Counted from the stretch's first letter, positions 14,137-22,274 are shown. The stretch is 37,491 bases of DNA from Microbacterium sp. (GCA_031277885.1 JAITLM010000141.1:1-37491); one strand, 5' to 3'. Numbers and translations: made by a program. Notes: generated by a model not told the origin, from the sequence alone.

Positions 14137-14667
14137 ATGACGGCCCACTCCGAGACCCGCGACGATGCCGTGACGCGGTCGACGACCAGCGCCCTCGACG
14201 TGCGTCACGACGTCTTCACCATCGAGCGCCATGTCGATGCGGCGCCCGAGGAGGTGTTCGCCGCGTTCGCCGACGACGCGACCCGTCGGCGCTGGTTCCG
14301 CCTGCCCGGGGTGCGGGAGCCCGATCGTCACGAGTTCCGCGTCGGCGGCGGCGCGGATGCCACCAGCACCTTCGTGCTCCCCGGCATCGCACCGGAACGC
14401 CTCGCCTATCGTTCCGACTACCTCGACATCGTTCCCGATCGCCGGATCGTGTTCTCCTACACCTCGACCGTGGATGACGTGCCGCGGTGGGCGTCGCTGG
14501 CGACGGTCCTGTTCGCCGCCGACGGCGCCGGCTGCCTGTTGACCTGGACCGAACAGGTCGCCTTCCTGACCCGCACGGGTGACGGAGGCGACGACTTCCC
14601 GCATCTGCGTGGCGCCACGGCCCTCCGCCTGAACGGCCTCGCCGCGGCTCTTCGCGCCCACCGCTGA
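14137..14667 (+). CDS. SRPBCC (AHSA1-type) domain protein
   Basis: A 176-residue protein. After about 20 polar residues the AHSA1/START-like fold begins with VFTIERHVDAAPEEVFAAFA and DDATRRRWFRLPG, continuing through LAYRSDYLDIVPDRRIVFSY and LLTWTEQVAFLTR. These helix-grip proteins bind hydrophobic ligands or act as polyketide-cyclase-like or Hsp90-activator-like domains; the ligand cannot be read from sequence. I use the ATG at 14137 with GGAG six bases upstream; the open frame extends about 26 codons earlier without a better start. No regulatory ArsR partner is adjacent, unlike many such genes. A large hairpin follows and separates it from the convergent gene. Confidence 0.8.
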   Translation: MTAHSETRDDAVTRSTTSALDVRHDVFTIERHVDAAPEEVFAAFADDATRRRWFRLPGVREPDRHEFRVGGGADATSTFVLPGIAPERLAYRSDYLDIVPDRRIVFSYTSTVDDVPRWASLATVLFAADGAGCLLTWTEQVAFLTRTGDGGDDFPHLRGATALRLNGLAAALRAHR

Positions 14668-14671
14668 CGGC

Positions 14672-14764
14672 CCGGCCCGCGGGCCGGATCCCGCGAGAAA
14701 CCACTTCCCGCACGAGACACCACGGCAGCGCTGGTGTCTCGGGCTGGATCTGGTTTCTCGCGGG
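14672..14764. terminator. Palindrome plus nested two-stem hairpin between convergent genes
   Basis: A perfect 16-bp palindrome (14672-14687) is followed by a long hairpin: outer arms 14690-14703 and 14751-14764 (14 bp, perfect), a symmetric 9x9 internal loop, inner arms 14713-14722 and 14732-14741 (10 bp, perfect), and a 9-base loop. It fits a bidirectional terminator for the genes ending at 14667 and 14795. Confidence 0.75.
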
Positions 14765-14794
14765 GGAGCGCGGAGGGCCGGGGGCGCCCCCGGG

Positions 14795-15397
14795 TCAGGC
14801 CGGCGGCAGGCGCAGCACGGGGCCCGCCTCGCCGACCGAGAGGTCGTCGGCGGTGCGCAGCGTGCGGGCGATCTCGTCCACCGCGGAGATCACCGTGCCG
14901 AACCGCTCCCGATCGCCGCACACGGCCTGCAGCGTGATGAGGTGGGTGCCGGTGTCCCAGGTGTAGGTCGCGAACGGCGGGGCCGACTGCCCCGTCGGGC
15001 CGGGCTGCGGGAGCGGCACCACGAGCTTCTCGCCCGCGCCGAGGTAGGGGTTGCGGAACTCCTCGGTGTCGTCGTACTCCATCGGCATCATCGCGCGGGC
15101 GGTGCGCACCTGCGGGGTGAGCTCCTGCGCGCTCGCCATGGCCACGATGAGCTCGGGCTCCGCCTTCCAAGTCCACACCAGCACGCGTCCGTCGGCCTTG
15201 CGCATGAGGAAGGGCGCCGCCTGACTGAGCGCCCAGGCGCCGAAGCCGGATCCGGGGCGGGCCTCGGCGCCGACCGCGGCTCCGGCCTGACCGAGCAGCA
15301 TCCGGATCGCCGCCTTGCGATGCCGGCGACCGCGCAGGCCGAGGGATCCGGTCACGGGGATCCAGCGTTCGGGGTCGGCGTCGGCGAGCAGGCGCAT
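14795..15397 (-). CDS. Hypothetical protein of unrecognised family
   Basis: A 200-residue protein that I do not recognise. It starts MRLLADADPERWIPVTGSLG, has an Arg/Lys-rich helix RGRRHRKAAIRMLLGQAG, then beta-strand-rich sequence (VLVWTWKAEPELIVAMA, FATYTWDTGTHLITLQAVCG) and a C-terminal helix DEIARTLRTADDL. No signal peptide or membrane helix is visible, so it is probably cytosolic. TACGCT lies six bases before the ATG, suggesting a leaderless mRNA. The frame is open 32 codons further upstream, but no Shine-Dalgarno supports a longer form. It is convergent with the SRPBCC gene and divergent from the polysaccharide lyase gene (140-bp gap). Confidence 0.7.
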   Translation of the reverse strand: MRLLADADPERWIPVTGSLGLRGRRHRKAAIRMLLGQAGAAVGAEARPGSGFGAWALSQAAPFLMRKADGRVLVWTWKAEPELIVAMASAQELTPQVRTARAMMPMEYDDTEEFRNPYLGAGEKLVVPLPQPGPTGQSAPPFATYTWDTGTHLITLQAVCGDRERFGTVISAVDEIARTLRTADDLSVGEAGPVLRLPPA

Positions 15398-15480
15398 GCT
15401 CAGAGCGTAGGGGGCGAAAGTGGGGGTCAGCCGTACGTCCGCCGCGCCATGAAATATGTACACCGCCTCTACTATTCGGT

Positions 15481-15497
15481 TGGGAAAGCGCATACCA
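15481..15497. promoter_or_regulatory. Possible LacI-type half-conserved operator before the lyase gene
   Basis: TGGGAAAGCGCATACCA resembles the generic LacI-family site (GAAAGCGCTTTC) with a good left half and a poor right half. It is 40 bases before the lyase start and just after a TACTAT (15470-15475). Low support. Confidence 0.25.
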
Positions 15498-15537
15498 TGG
15501 TGCGCGAATCCTTCCCCGAACGATCCGGAGGCCGATG

Positions 15538-18000
15538 ATGTCCCCCCTCGAAATGAACCGCCGCGCCCTGCTCGGACTGCTCGGAGCCGGCGCCCTCGTC
15601 GCCGTCGCCGGCGGATCGGCGAGCGCCCGCACGCTGCCCGGTGGCGTCAGCGCGGCCGACGACGATCCGCTCGCGGTGCTCGTCCAGCGCCGCGCGGTCA
15701 TGCTCGCAGGCGACGGCAGCGCCGCATCCGTCCCCGAGCTCGCCGGCGTGCTGAGCGGGATGAGCGACGCGGCGACCGCCTCGTGGAACGGGATGGTGCG
15801 CCCCGCGGCGAGCCCCGGCATCTGGAGCGACCTGCCCCTCGCGGGCGTGAGCGGCACGATCCTGTCCGGCAACATGGGCGTCACCTTCAACCGCATCTTC
15901 GACCTCGCGCTCGCCTACGCGACCGCGGGATGCGCGCAGCACGGGGACGCCGCACTCGCCGCCGATCTCGTGGACGCCCTGACCTGGCTCAGCGCGAACG
16001 TCTACAAGGCGGGCAAGTCCCCGGTCGGCAACTGGTGGTTCTGGGAGATCGGCGTGCCCCGCAAGGCGGCCGACATCTGCATCCTGCTGCACGACGTCGT
16101 CCCGGCCGATGTGCGCACCGCGCTCCTGGCCGCCGCCCGCTACTTCACGCCGGACCCGAACTGGCGCGGACGCGCGACGAGCCTCGCCGAGACGGGCGCG
16201 AACCGCACCGACAAGGCGCTGTCCTGCGCGCTGCGCGGAATCCTCGACGGGCGTCCGGAGGAGATCGCACTCGCCCGCGACGCCCTCAGCGACACGGTCC
16301 GCGCCGGGAAGAACAGCGTGTTCGGCTACGTCACGAGCGGCGACGGCTTCTACGTCGACGGATCCTTCGTGCAGCACACCTACCTGCCCTATGTCGGCAC
16401 CTACGGCGTGGTCACGCTGGGCGGCATCGCCGAGATCCTGGGCCTCCTCGGCGGGAGCGACTGGGATGTGACGGACCCGAAGAAGTCGGTGGTCCTCGAC
16501 GCGGTCGAGGCCTCGTACGCCCCGTTCATCTGGAACGGCCGCATGATGGAGGCCGTCCGCGGGCGCGCGGTGTCGCGGCAGGCGGAGCCGGACTACGTCG
16601 ACGGCGCCGCGGCGATCACCGCGATCCTGCTGCTGGCCCAGGGCGCGGGCGAACCCTACCGAGGCCGGTACCTCTCGCTCGTGAAGGGCTGGCTGCAGCG
16701 CTGCACCGACGAGAAGCTCTACGGCCTGCCCACGCAGACCGTGGCGAAGTCGCTGCTGGTCACCTCGATCCTCGGCGACGGCTCGGTCGCGCCGGCCGAC
16801 GCCCCGGTCGCCACGAAGGCGTTCGGCGACCAGGACCGTCTCGTGCACCACCGGCCGGGGTTCAGCGCCGTGGTCAACGTCTCGTCGAAGCGGATCGGGC
16901 GCTACGAGTGGGGGAACAAGGAGAACAACCTCGGCTGGTACCAGGGCGACGGGATGACCTTCTTCTACAGCTCGGCGGATCCGGCCCAGTACAGCGCCGA
17001 CTTCTGGCCCACGATCGACCCCTACCGGCTGCCGGGCACGACGGTCACGGCGGCGCCGCGGGCGAACGACGCGACCGACGGCACGGGCATCCCGCGCGCG
17101 TTCCAGGCGTTCGGCGGCGGTCTCGCGCTCGACGAGCGCTGGGGCATCCAGGGCATGGACCACCTCAACTTCGACAAGTCGCTCAGCGCGCGCAAGTCGT
17201 GGTTCTTCCTCGACGACAAGGTCGTGTGCCTGGGATCCGCGATCGCGTCGGCATCGGGGTTCGACGTGTTCACCACGATCGACAACCGCTCCTTCGCGCC
17301 GGGCTCCGTGCCGAACGTCCGCACCGACAACCGCAACCGCGTCCTCACCGCGGCCGACGGGGCGATCACCGTCAAGCGGAACGTCCACATCATGGGCCAT
17401 GGCGGATACGTCTTCCTCAAGGGCGAGAACGTCGCCGGCGCGATCGACGTGCAGGTCGTGCCCCGCTCCGGGGACTGGCAGACGATCAACTCCGGATCCG
17501 ACACGGGCGGCACGACCGAGGTCAAGAACCGCGACTACGTCACGGTGACGCACCACCACGGCACGAACCCGCCTGGCGGGGGCTACGCCTACATGGTGCT
17601 GCCGAACGTGGCGCACTCGGTCACGTTCACGGAGTCGGATGCGCCGACCGTCGAGGTCCTCGCGAACAACGCGCAGGCACAGGCGATCCGCGTGGCGGGG
17701 CAGGGCCTCGTCCTCGCGAACTTCTACCAGGCGACGCCCGTGGGTACGACGCCCGCCTACGGTGTGACGGTCGGCGGGCCGTGCTCCGTCGCCGTGCGCA
17801 CCGACGCGGGACGCACCACGGTCGCCCTGTCGGATCCGAGCCGCACCCAGACGACGGCGCGGGTCGTGCTCGCCGGCGTCACGGAGTCGGCCGTGGTCGA
17901 GAGCGACGACGGGGTGCGGGTCACGGGAACGTCGCCGCTCACGCTCGAGTTCGACCTCGACGGGCACGGCCACGCCAAGAGGATCGTGCTCGGCGCCTGA
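15538..18000 (+). CDS. Polysaccharide lyase family 8 (hyaluronate/chondroitin/xanthan lyase type), Tat-exported
   Basis: An 820-residue PL8 enzyme. The N-terminus MNRRALLGLLGAGALVAVAG, ending SASA near residue 30, is a Tat signal. The helical toroid domain carries GNWWFWEIGVPRKAADICIL, ETGANRTDKALSCALRGIL (Asn222), DGSFVQHTYLPYVGTYG (His280 and Tyr289, with the nine-residue spacing of the catalytic His/Tyr of pneumococcal hyaluronate lyase) and EAVRGRAVSR (Arg pair). The central beta-sandwich has WGNKENNLGWYQGDGMTFFY and SWFFLDDKVVCLGSAI. It cleaves uronic-acid polysaccharides by beta-elimination; substrate among hyaluronan, chondroitin and xanthan is undecided. The second of two adjacent ATGs (15538) is six bases after GGAGG. 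No transporter or unsaturated-glucuronyl hydrolase is beside it. A strong terminator follows. Confidence 0.92.
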   Translation: MSPLEMNRRALLGLLGAGALVAVAGGSASARTLPGGVSAADDDPLAVLVQRRAVMLAGDGSAASVPELAGVLSGMSDAATASWNGMVRPAASPGIWSDLPLAGVSGTILSGNMGVTFNRIFDLALAYATAGCAQHGDAALAADLVDALTWLSANVYKAGKSPVGNWWFWEIGVPRKAADICILLHDVVPADVRTALLAAARYFTPDPNWRGRATSLAETGANRTDKALSCALRGILDGRPEEIALARDALSDTVRAGKNSVFGYVTSGDGFYVDGSFVQHTYLPYVGTYGVVTLGGIAEILGLLGGSDWDVTDPKKSVVLDAVEASYAPFIWNGRMMEAVRGRAVSRQAEPDYVDGAAAITAILLLAQGAGEPYRGRYLSLVKGWLQRCTDEKLYGLPTQTVAKSLLVTSILGDGSVAPADAPVATKAFGDQDRLVHHRPGFSAVVNVSSKRIGRYEWGNKENNLGWYQGDGMTFFYSSADPAQYSADFWPTIDPYRLPGTTVTAAPRANDATDGTGIPRAFQAFGGGLALDERWGIQGMDHLNFDKSLSARKSWFFLDDKVVCLGSAIASASGFDVFTTIDNRSFAPGSVPNVRTDNRNRVLTAADGAITVKRNVHIMGHGGYVFLKGENVAGAIDVQVVPRSGDWQTINSGSDTGGTTEVKNRDYVTVTHHHGTNPPGGGYAYMVLPNVAHSVTFTESDAPTVEVLANNAQAQAIRVAGQGLVLANFYQATPVGTTPAYGVTVGGPCSVAVRTDAGRTTVALSDPSRTQTTARVVLAGVTESAVVESDDGVRVTGTSPLTLEFDLDGHGHAKRIVLGA

Positions 18001-18005
18001 GCCGT

Positions 18006-18045
18006 GCGGAGGGCCGGTCCTGCGATCAGCGGACCGGCCCTCCGC
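18006..18045. terminator. 15-bp perfect hairpin after the lyase gene
   Basis: Arms 18006-18020 and 18031-18045 pair perfectly around a 10-base loop, five bases after the stop. Three direct copies of TGCGACGCC follow within 30 bases. Confidence 0.8.
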
Positions 18046-18249
18046 CCTGCGACGCCTTGCGACGCCGTGCGACGCCGTCTGCCGTGACCATGCCGGTCCG
18101 CCGTGCGGTGCCGTGCCGGATCCGCCTCCCTCGGATCCCCAGGCCCCTCGGGTAGAGTGGCCAGCGCCCGATCCAGGCCATCTCCGCGGGGTTCGAGCGG
18201 CCGATGAGGTGCTCGCCGGCACCGCGGCCCAGCAAAAGGCAGCAATCAC

Positions 18250-19494
18250 GTGACTTCCCCCGGCGACCATCGCCCGCAGGCCACCTCCGACACCGCCGCG
18301 CCCGTTCCGGCCGAGCCCGCCGCGGCACGCCCGCTGCGGATCCTCATCGGCGCGGACACGTTCTCTCCCGACGTGAACGGCGCCGCCCGGTTCACGGAGC
18401 GTCTCGCCGCCGGCCTCGTGCAGCGCGGTCACGACGTGCACGTCGTCGCCCCCAACCAGGCGTACCGCACCGCGAAGCCCCGCACCGAGGTGATCGAGGG
18501 CGAGGCGATGACTCTGCACCGGCTGCCGTCGGTGCGCTGGGCTCCCCACGACTGGCTGCGGTTCGTGTGGCCCTGGCGGTCGAAGCACTACGCTCGCAAG
18601 GTGCTCGACGAGGTGCAGCCCGATGTCGTGCACATCCAGTCGCACATCGTGATCGGACGCGGACTGTCGCGGATCGCGCATCAGCGCGGCATCCCGGTCA
18701 TCGCCACGAACCACGTCATGGCCGAGAACATCCTCGACCACACCACGATGCCGAAGTTCATCGACGACATCGTGCTGCGCCTCGCCTGGGCCGATGCGAG
18801 CCGCACGTTCGCGCTCACGCGCGCCGTGACGACGCCGACCCGCCGCGCGGCGGACTTCCTCGAGCGCACGATCGACGTCGAGGGCGTCATCCCGGTCAGC
18901 TGCGGGATCGACCGCACGCAGTACACGCCGGTCATCGGCCCGCGCGAGAAGAACCGCATCGTGTTCGTCGGCCGGCTCACCGCCGAGAAGCAGGTCGAGG
19001 TCATCCTCAAGGCGATGACCAAGCTGGATCCGGCTCTCGACGTGACCTTCGACATCGTCGGCGGCGGCGATCAGCGCAAGCAGCTCGAGGCGCTCAGCCA
19101 GCAGCTCGGCCTGCAGGATCGCGTCACGTTCCACGGCCGCACGACCGACGCCGAGCTGCGCGGGCTGCTCAGCCGAGCGTCGCTGTTCGTGATCGCCTCG
19201 ATCGCCGAGCTGCAGTCGATCGCGACCATGGAGGCGATGGCTTCGGCCCTCCCGATCGTCGCAGCCGACGCGGTCGCGCTGCCGCACCTCGTGCACGACG
19301 GCGAGAACGGCTATCTCTTCGAACCCGGCAACGTCAACGAGCTGGCCGCACGGCTGACCGACGTGCTCACCGCCGATCCTGCCGAGTACGAGCGCATGCA
19401 GCACGCCTCGCTCGACGGTGTGGCCGTGCACGACATCAACCGCACGCTGGACACGTTCGAGGCGCTGTACCGCGACGAGCCGCTGCCCGAGTAG
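18250..19494 (+). CDS. GT4 family glycosyltransferase (PimB/MgtA-like)
   Basis: A 414-residue GT-B enzyme of family GT4. After a Pro/Ala-rich leader (1-28) the N-domain reads LRILIGADTFSPDVNGAARF and GHDVHVVAPNQ; the C-domain has NRIVFVGRLTAEKQVEVILK (nucleotide-sugar binding), DIVGGGDQRKQLEAL, and the EX7E-like SIAELQSIATMEAMASALPI. The features resemble mannosyltransferases acting on phosphatidylinositol or glycolipids, so a role in envelope glycolipid or glycan synthesis is likely, but donor and acceptor are not determined. It starts with GTG at 18250 with only a weak AAAAGG upstream. TAGAGT (18153-18158) may be its -10, giving a leader of about 85 bases. It shares an operon with a second GT4 gene six bases downstream. 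Confidence 0.88.
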   Translation: MTSPGDHRPQATSDTAAPVPAEPAAARPLRILIGADTFSPDVNGAARFTERLAAGLVQRGHDVHVVAPNQAYRTAKPRTEVIEGEAMTLHRLPSVRWAPHDWLRFVWPWRSKHYARKVLDEVQPDVVHIQSHIVIGRGLSRIAHQRGIPVIATNHVMAENILDHTTMPKFIDDIVLRLAWADASRTFALTRAVTTPTRRAADFLERTIDVEGVIPVSCGIDRTQYTPVIGPREKNRIVFVGRLTAEKQVEVILKAMTKLDPALDVTFDIVGGGDQRKQLEALSQQLGLQDRVTFHGRTTDAELRGLLSRASLFVIASIAELQSIATMEAMASALPIVAADAVALPHLVHDGENGYLFEPGNVNELAARLTDVLTADPAEYERMQHASLDGVAVHDINRTLDTFEALYRDEPLPE

Positions 19495-19500
19495 CCCCGG

Positions 19501-20712
19501 ATGCACATCGTCTTCTTCGGCGACCAGCACGCCGAGTCGCTGGGCGGGGCGCAGGTCTCGATGCGACTGCAGCGGAAGTACCTCGAACGGGCCGGGCACA
19601 CGGTCACGATCGTCGCGCCGCGCATGCACGCGGCCCGCGGCGCCGGCGCGGCGGGGGATCCTGGCTACGTCGACCTCCCGTCGATCCCGATCACGGCCGA
19701 CCGCGAGTACTCGCTGACCTGGCCGGGCCGGCGCACCGACCGCTTCCTCGATCAGGCGCTCACGCGCCGTCCGCCGGTGGACCTCGTGCACGTGCAGGCC
19801 GACTTCTGGGGCGCCTACATCGGGCACCGCTTCGCGCACCGGCACGGCATCCCTGCCGTGCACACGATGCACAACCGCGTCGACGTGGGCATCGCCGCGG
19901 TGACCCCGCTGCACAGGCCGGTGCTCGGCGCGCTGAACCTGTGGCGGCGCACGGCGCTGCGCGGGATCGGCGTGCAGCCGCGCGGGGCCGACGGCTGGGC
20001 ATACCTCGCCGGGATCGCCGCGGAGTCGCGCGCCGTGACCGCACCCTCGGGGCACTTCGCCCGCCGGCTCGAGCAGCACGGCGTCTTCGGATCTGTGGAC
20101 GTGATCTGGAACGGGATCGACGACGAGGTGCGCGAGCAGGTGCTCGCCGCGGCGCCGGCGGAGCGCGTCCCGGGGCGGCCGCGCTTCATCTGGCTCGGCC
20201 GGATGAGTCCGGAGAAGCGGCTGCTGCCGTTCCTGGAGGCGGTCGTCGCGAGCGACGTGGACGCGGACATCGAGATCGTCGGCGGCGGGGGAGAGCGGCG
20301 CGCGGCCGAACGCATCGCCGCGCGCGCGGGGCGTCCGGGGATCCGCTTCGCGGGACGGATCGGTTATGCCGACGTGCTCGCCCGGATCGCCGCGGCCGAC
20401 GCCGTGGTGCAGACCTCGATCGGTTTCGAGACCCAGGGGATGACCCCGTTCGAGGCCGCGACCCTCGGCACTCCGACGGTCGTGAGCGACCCCGACATCG
20501 CGGGTGAGCTGCGCGGAGGGCTGTGGGCGGTGCCCTCGGCCGACGACGAGCCCGGGCGGGTGGCTGCGCTCGCCGAGACGCTGCGCCTCGCCGCGGACGA
20601 GATCGCAGCCGGGCGTGCGCCGGAGCCGGATCCGCAGGTCGCCGCAGACTTCCGGCAGTCCTCGCGGACGGCGGCGATGCTCGAGGTGTACGGGCGGGCG
20701 ATCGCGGACTGA
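19501..20712 (+). CDS. GT4 family glycosyltransferase
   Basis: A 403-residue GT-B glycosyltransferase, distinct from its neighbour: N-domain MHIVFFGDQHAESLGGAQVS and VDLVHVQADFWGAYIGHRFA, C-domain RFIWLGRMSPEKRLLPFLEA, IEIVGGGGERRAAERIA and the conserved TSIGFETQGMTPFEAATLGT with the two-glutamate motif (FETQGMTPFE). It begins six bases after the previous stop, so both are probably co-transcribed; no clear Shine-Dalgarno is visible. Acceptor and donor are unknown; envelope glycolipid or polysaccharide synthesis is inferred from the pair. Its last codons (AIAD, stop) are duplicated just before the right-hand repeat of the adjacent insertion at 21662-21676. Confidence 0.88.
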   Translation: MHIVFFGDQHAESLGGAQVSMRLQRKYLERAGHTVTIVAPRMHAARGAGAAGDPGYVDLPSIPITADREYSLTWPGRRTDRFLDQALTRRPPVDLVHVQADFWGAYIGHRFAHRHGIPAVHTMHNRVDVGIAAVTPLHRPVLGALNLWRRTALRGIGVQPRGADGWAYLAGIAAESRAVTAPSGHFARRLEQHGVFGSVDVIWNGIDDEVREQVLAAAPAERVPGRPRFIWLGRMSPEKRLLPFLEAVVASDVDADIEIVGGGGERRAAERIAARAGRPGIRFAGRIGYADVLARIAAADAVVQTSIGFETQGMTPFEAATLGTPTVVSDPDIAGELRGGLWAVPSADDEPGRVAALAETLRLAADEIAAGRAPEPDPQVAADFRQSSRTAAMLEVYGRAIAD

Positions 20713-20835
20713 GAGCATTCAGGCTCGCTGCGCCGGCGGCGGGATCCGGCTGAGTGCGCCCCGACTCTGGGCCGCGGGAGCGCGCTAGCGGCTCAGACCC
20801 GCATGAGTGCGGAGTACAGCGCGGGGATCATCATG
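20698..20835. repeat. Direct repeat flanking the insertion, left copy
   Basis: The core 20721-20835 matches 21690-21804 at 110 of 115 positions at constant offset 969. Similarity continues leftwards, with a small length change, over the last codons of the glycosyltransferase gene. It contains a copy of the 3' end of the next minus-strand gene. Confidence 0.9.
20793..20835 (-). pseudogene. Duplicated 3' fragment of the membrane-protein gene
   Basis: Read on the minus strand it encodes MMIPALYSALMRV and a stop, identical in protein to the end of the intact gene (21762-22274), with a single synonymous difference (GCA for GCG). The rest of the gene is absent. Confidence 0.85.
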
Positions 20836-21660
20836 AGTCCTTACGTATTCTATGCGTTGTCTGTGCTAATGTTTTGATTTGCTTGTGAGAGGTTTGGGGC
20901 CTTGAGCGCGCGACGGCTGACGCAGGCAGAGAACGCGAATTCGAAGGGGACAACGAGGCGTATGACGCTAGAAGCGAGAGCTGGCCATAGCCGACGGACG
21001 ATCATGCGAACTGCAGTTTGGAGTGTGCCTGTGATCGCTGCCACGGCCGCAGCCCCGGTCGCTGCTGCGAGCACGGCTCCGCGGGTCACGGCGTGGATTG
21101 AGACGAATTGCGCGGCGGCCAACCGTGTCGTCATCTACATTCGGAATGAGACGGCAGAACCTGTCCAAACGTTCGTCGATATCGACTTGAATGGCGATGG
21201 GGTTCCGGATGCAGGCGATGGACCTATCGTCGCTCCAGGAACAACTTTGCCCCTGAATTACGGTCTGGTCCCTAACGGCACGAGGGAGTACACGGTGCGC
21301 ACCGCGGCGGCCGTCCTTCTCAAGCGCAAGGTGGTTACGGACTGCGCCCCGATCGGTCTGACGGCATCGGTGACATACGAGGACCTTGAGACCTACCCCG
21401 TGATCGTCGTCGGCATCCGAAACGATACGCAGTCGAGCATGCGTGTGTTTGTTGATATTGATCGCAACGGCGATCATGTACCCGATGCGGGCGATGCGCC
21501 GACGTTGGCGTCTGGCGAGTCGCAGTCCCTTAGGTATCGGGTCGGATATGGAAGCTTCTTTATTTGGGTGCATGCGGACGCTGGCTATGTTCTTGCGCAA
21601 GGGGTCGGATTCGGTGCTCCTCAGCAGCCTTGACGGGGTCGGGGCAGTTCGCCGAGAGGT
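20836..21660. mobile_element. AT-richer inserted segment between direct repeats
   Basis: GC falls to 42% (row 20841-20900) and 47% (row 21421-21480), against 75% in row 20641-20700 just outside. It carries one complete gene and no integrase, transposase or tRNA. Ends coincide with the repeated segments. Likely horizontally acquired; mobility of its own is not shown. Confidence 0.75.
20962..21633 (+). CDS. Tat-type exported protein with two D-x-NGD-x-VPDAGD repeats
   Basis: A 223-residue protein. The N-terminus SRRTIMRTAVWSVPVIAATA, continuing AAAPVAAAS, is a Tat-type signal with the RR..AWSxPVIA form common in actinobacterial surface proteins. The mature part has two tandem domains (about 43-128 and 133-216), each a beta-rich stretch ending in FVDID(L/R)NGD(G/H)VPDAGD(G/A)P; the Asp/Asn spacing looks like an EF-hand or thrombospondin-3-like Ca2+ site. 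Cys50 and Cys128 could form a disulfide. Codon choice (TTG, GTA, GAT, AAT) is unlike the neighbours. Start: ATG 20962 after GAGG; a TTG at 20902 would add 20 residues. The function is not recognised; an adhesive or cell-surface role is a guess. It is the only gene of the inserted island. Confidence 0.72.
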   Translation: MTLEARAGHSRRTIMRTAVWSVPVIAATAAAPVAAASTAPRVTAWIETNCAAANRVVIYIRNETAEPVQTFVDIDLNGDGVPDAGDGPIVAPGTTLPLNYGLVPNGTREYTVRTAAAVLLKRKVVTDCAPIGLTASVTYEDLETYPVIVVGIRNDTQSSMRVFVDIDRNGDHVPDAGDAPTLASGESQSLRYRVGYGSFFIWVHADAGYVLAQGVGFGAPQQP

Positions 21661-21804
21661 CGCAATCGCCGACTGAGCGTTCCGGGCTCAGGCTCGCTGC
21701 GCCGGCGGCGGGATCCGGCTGAGTGCGCCTCGACTCTGGGTTGCGGGAGCGCGCTAGCGTCTCAGACCCGCATGAGCGCGGAGTACAGCGCGGGGATCAT
21801 CATG
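21661..21804. repeat. Direct repeat flanking the insertion, right copy
   Basis: Core 21690-21804 pairs with 20721-20835. It begins with GCAATCGCCGACTGA (21662-21676), a diverged copy of the glycosyltransferase 3' end (AIAD, stop), and continues into the true 3' end of the minus-strand membrane-protein gene, which stops at 21762-21764. Confidence 0.88.
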
Positions 21805-22274
21805 CTGAAGAGCACTCCGAGCAGACCCACGGCGGCGACGCCGATCGCGATGCCGCCCTTGACCCCGCTGCCGCGGCGTGCCGCGACGATCCCGAACACG
21901 AGGGCCAGCACGTCGAGGACGACGATCACCAGCCCGCCCAGCATCGAGAAGACCCACATGGGCGTGTCGAACCGGTAGGCCATGAAGCTGCCGAGCGTGT
22001 TCATCCAGCCCGCGAGCACCGCGATCCCCGCGAACACCAGGGCGAGCACGGCGACGCCGCCGGCGCCGTTCGGGCGCGGGAGCGCGGTGAACGGCGCGCC
22101 GTAGCCGGGTGCTGCGGGGGCACCGTAACCCGGCACGGGATATCCCGGTGCGGGGGAGCCCGGCGCGGCGTATGCCTGCCCCGGCTGGGCGGGAGCGGGG
22201 TAGCCCTGGCCGCCGCTGTAAGGAGGCGCGGCAGGGGACTGCGGGGCGGGTTCGTGCTGCTGCGGATCCGTCAT
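21762..22274 (-). CDS. Proline-rich small integral membrane protein (DUF4190-like)
   Basis: A 170-residue protein with a cytosolic-looking N-terminal half (1-68) made of Pro/Gly/Ala/Tyr repeats (GYPAPAQPGQAYAAPG, PGYPVPGYGAPAAPGYGAP) and a C-terminal half with three or four membrane helices (about 72-90, 93-99/105-130, 138-162). This PGYGAP-tail plus helices layout is typical of abundant actinobacterial proteins annotated as DUF4190-like; no function is established. TAGCGT sits seven bases before the ATG, so the mRNA may be leaderless. The last 13 codons and the downstream sequence are duplicated at 20793-20835, on the far side of the inserted island. Confidence 0.75.
   Translation of the reverse strand: MTDPQQHEPAPQSPAAPPYSGGQGYPAPAQPGQAYAAPGSPAPGYPVPGYGAPAAPGYGAPFTALPRPNGAGGVAVLALVFAGIAVLAGWMNTLGSFMAYRFDTPMWVFSMLGGLVIVVLDVLALVFGIVAARRGSGVKGGIAIGVAAVGLLGVLFSMMIPALYSALMRV

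Noticed and set aside
18151..18215. tRNA-like fragments (GGTAGAGTGG and GGTTCGAGC) before the first glycosyltransferase gene
   Set aside because: No acceptor stem, no anticodon stem and no pairing T-arm flank the GGTTCGA; the resemblance is limited to short boxes. TAGAGT is better read as a -10.
15472..20718. A 1748-codon open frame on the minus strand
   Set aside because: It lies antisense to the lyase and two glycosyltransferase genes, has Arg/Val/His/Asp-rich low-information sequence and no domain; long antisense frames are expected at this GC content.
20836..21660. Insertion sequence or prophage fragment
   Set aside because: No transposase, integrase, terminal inverted repeats or short target duplication; the flanks are long direct repeats of chromosomal sequence instead.
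21443..21676. A short plus-strand frame ending REVAIAD
   Set aside because: It overlaps the exported-protein gene out of frame; only its last codons are meaningful, as a duplicated remnant of the glycosyltransferase 3' end.
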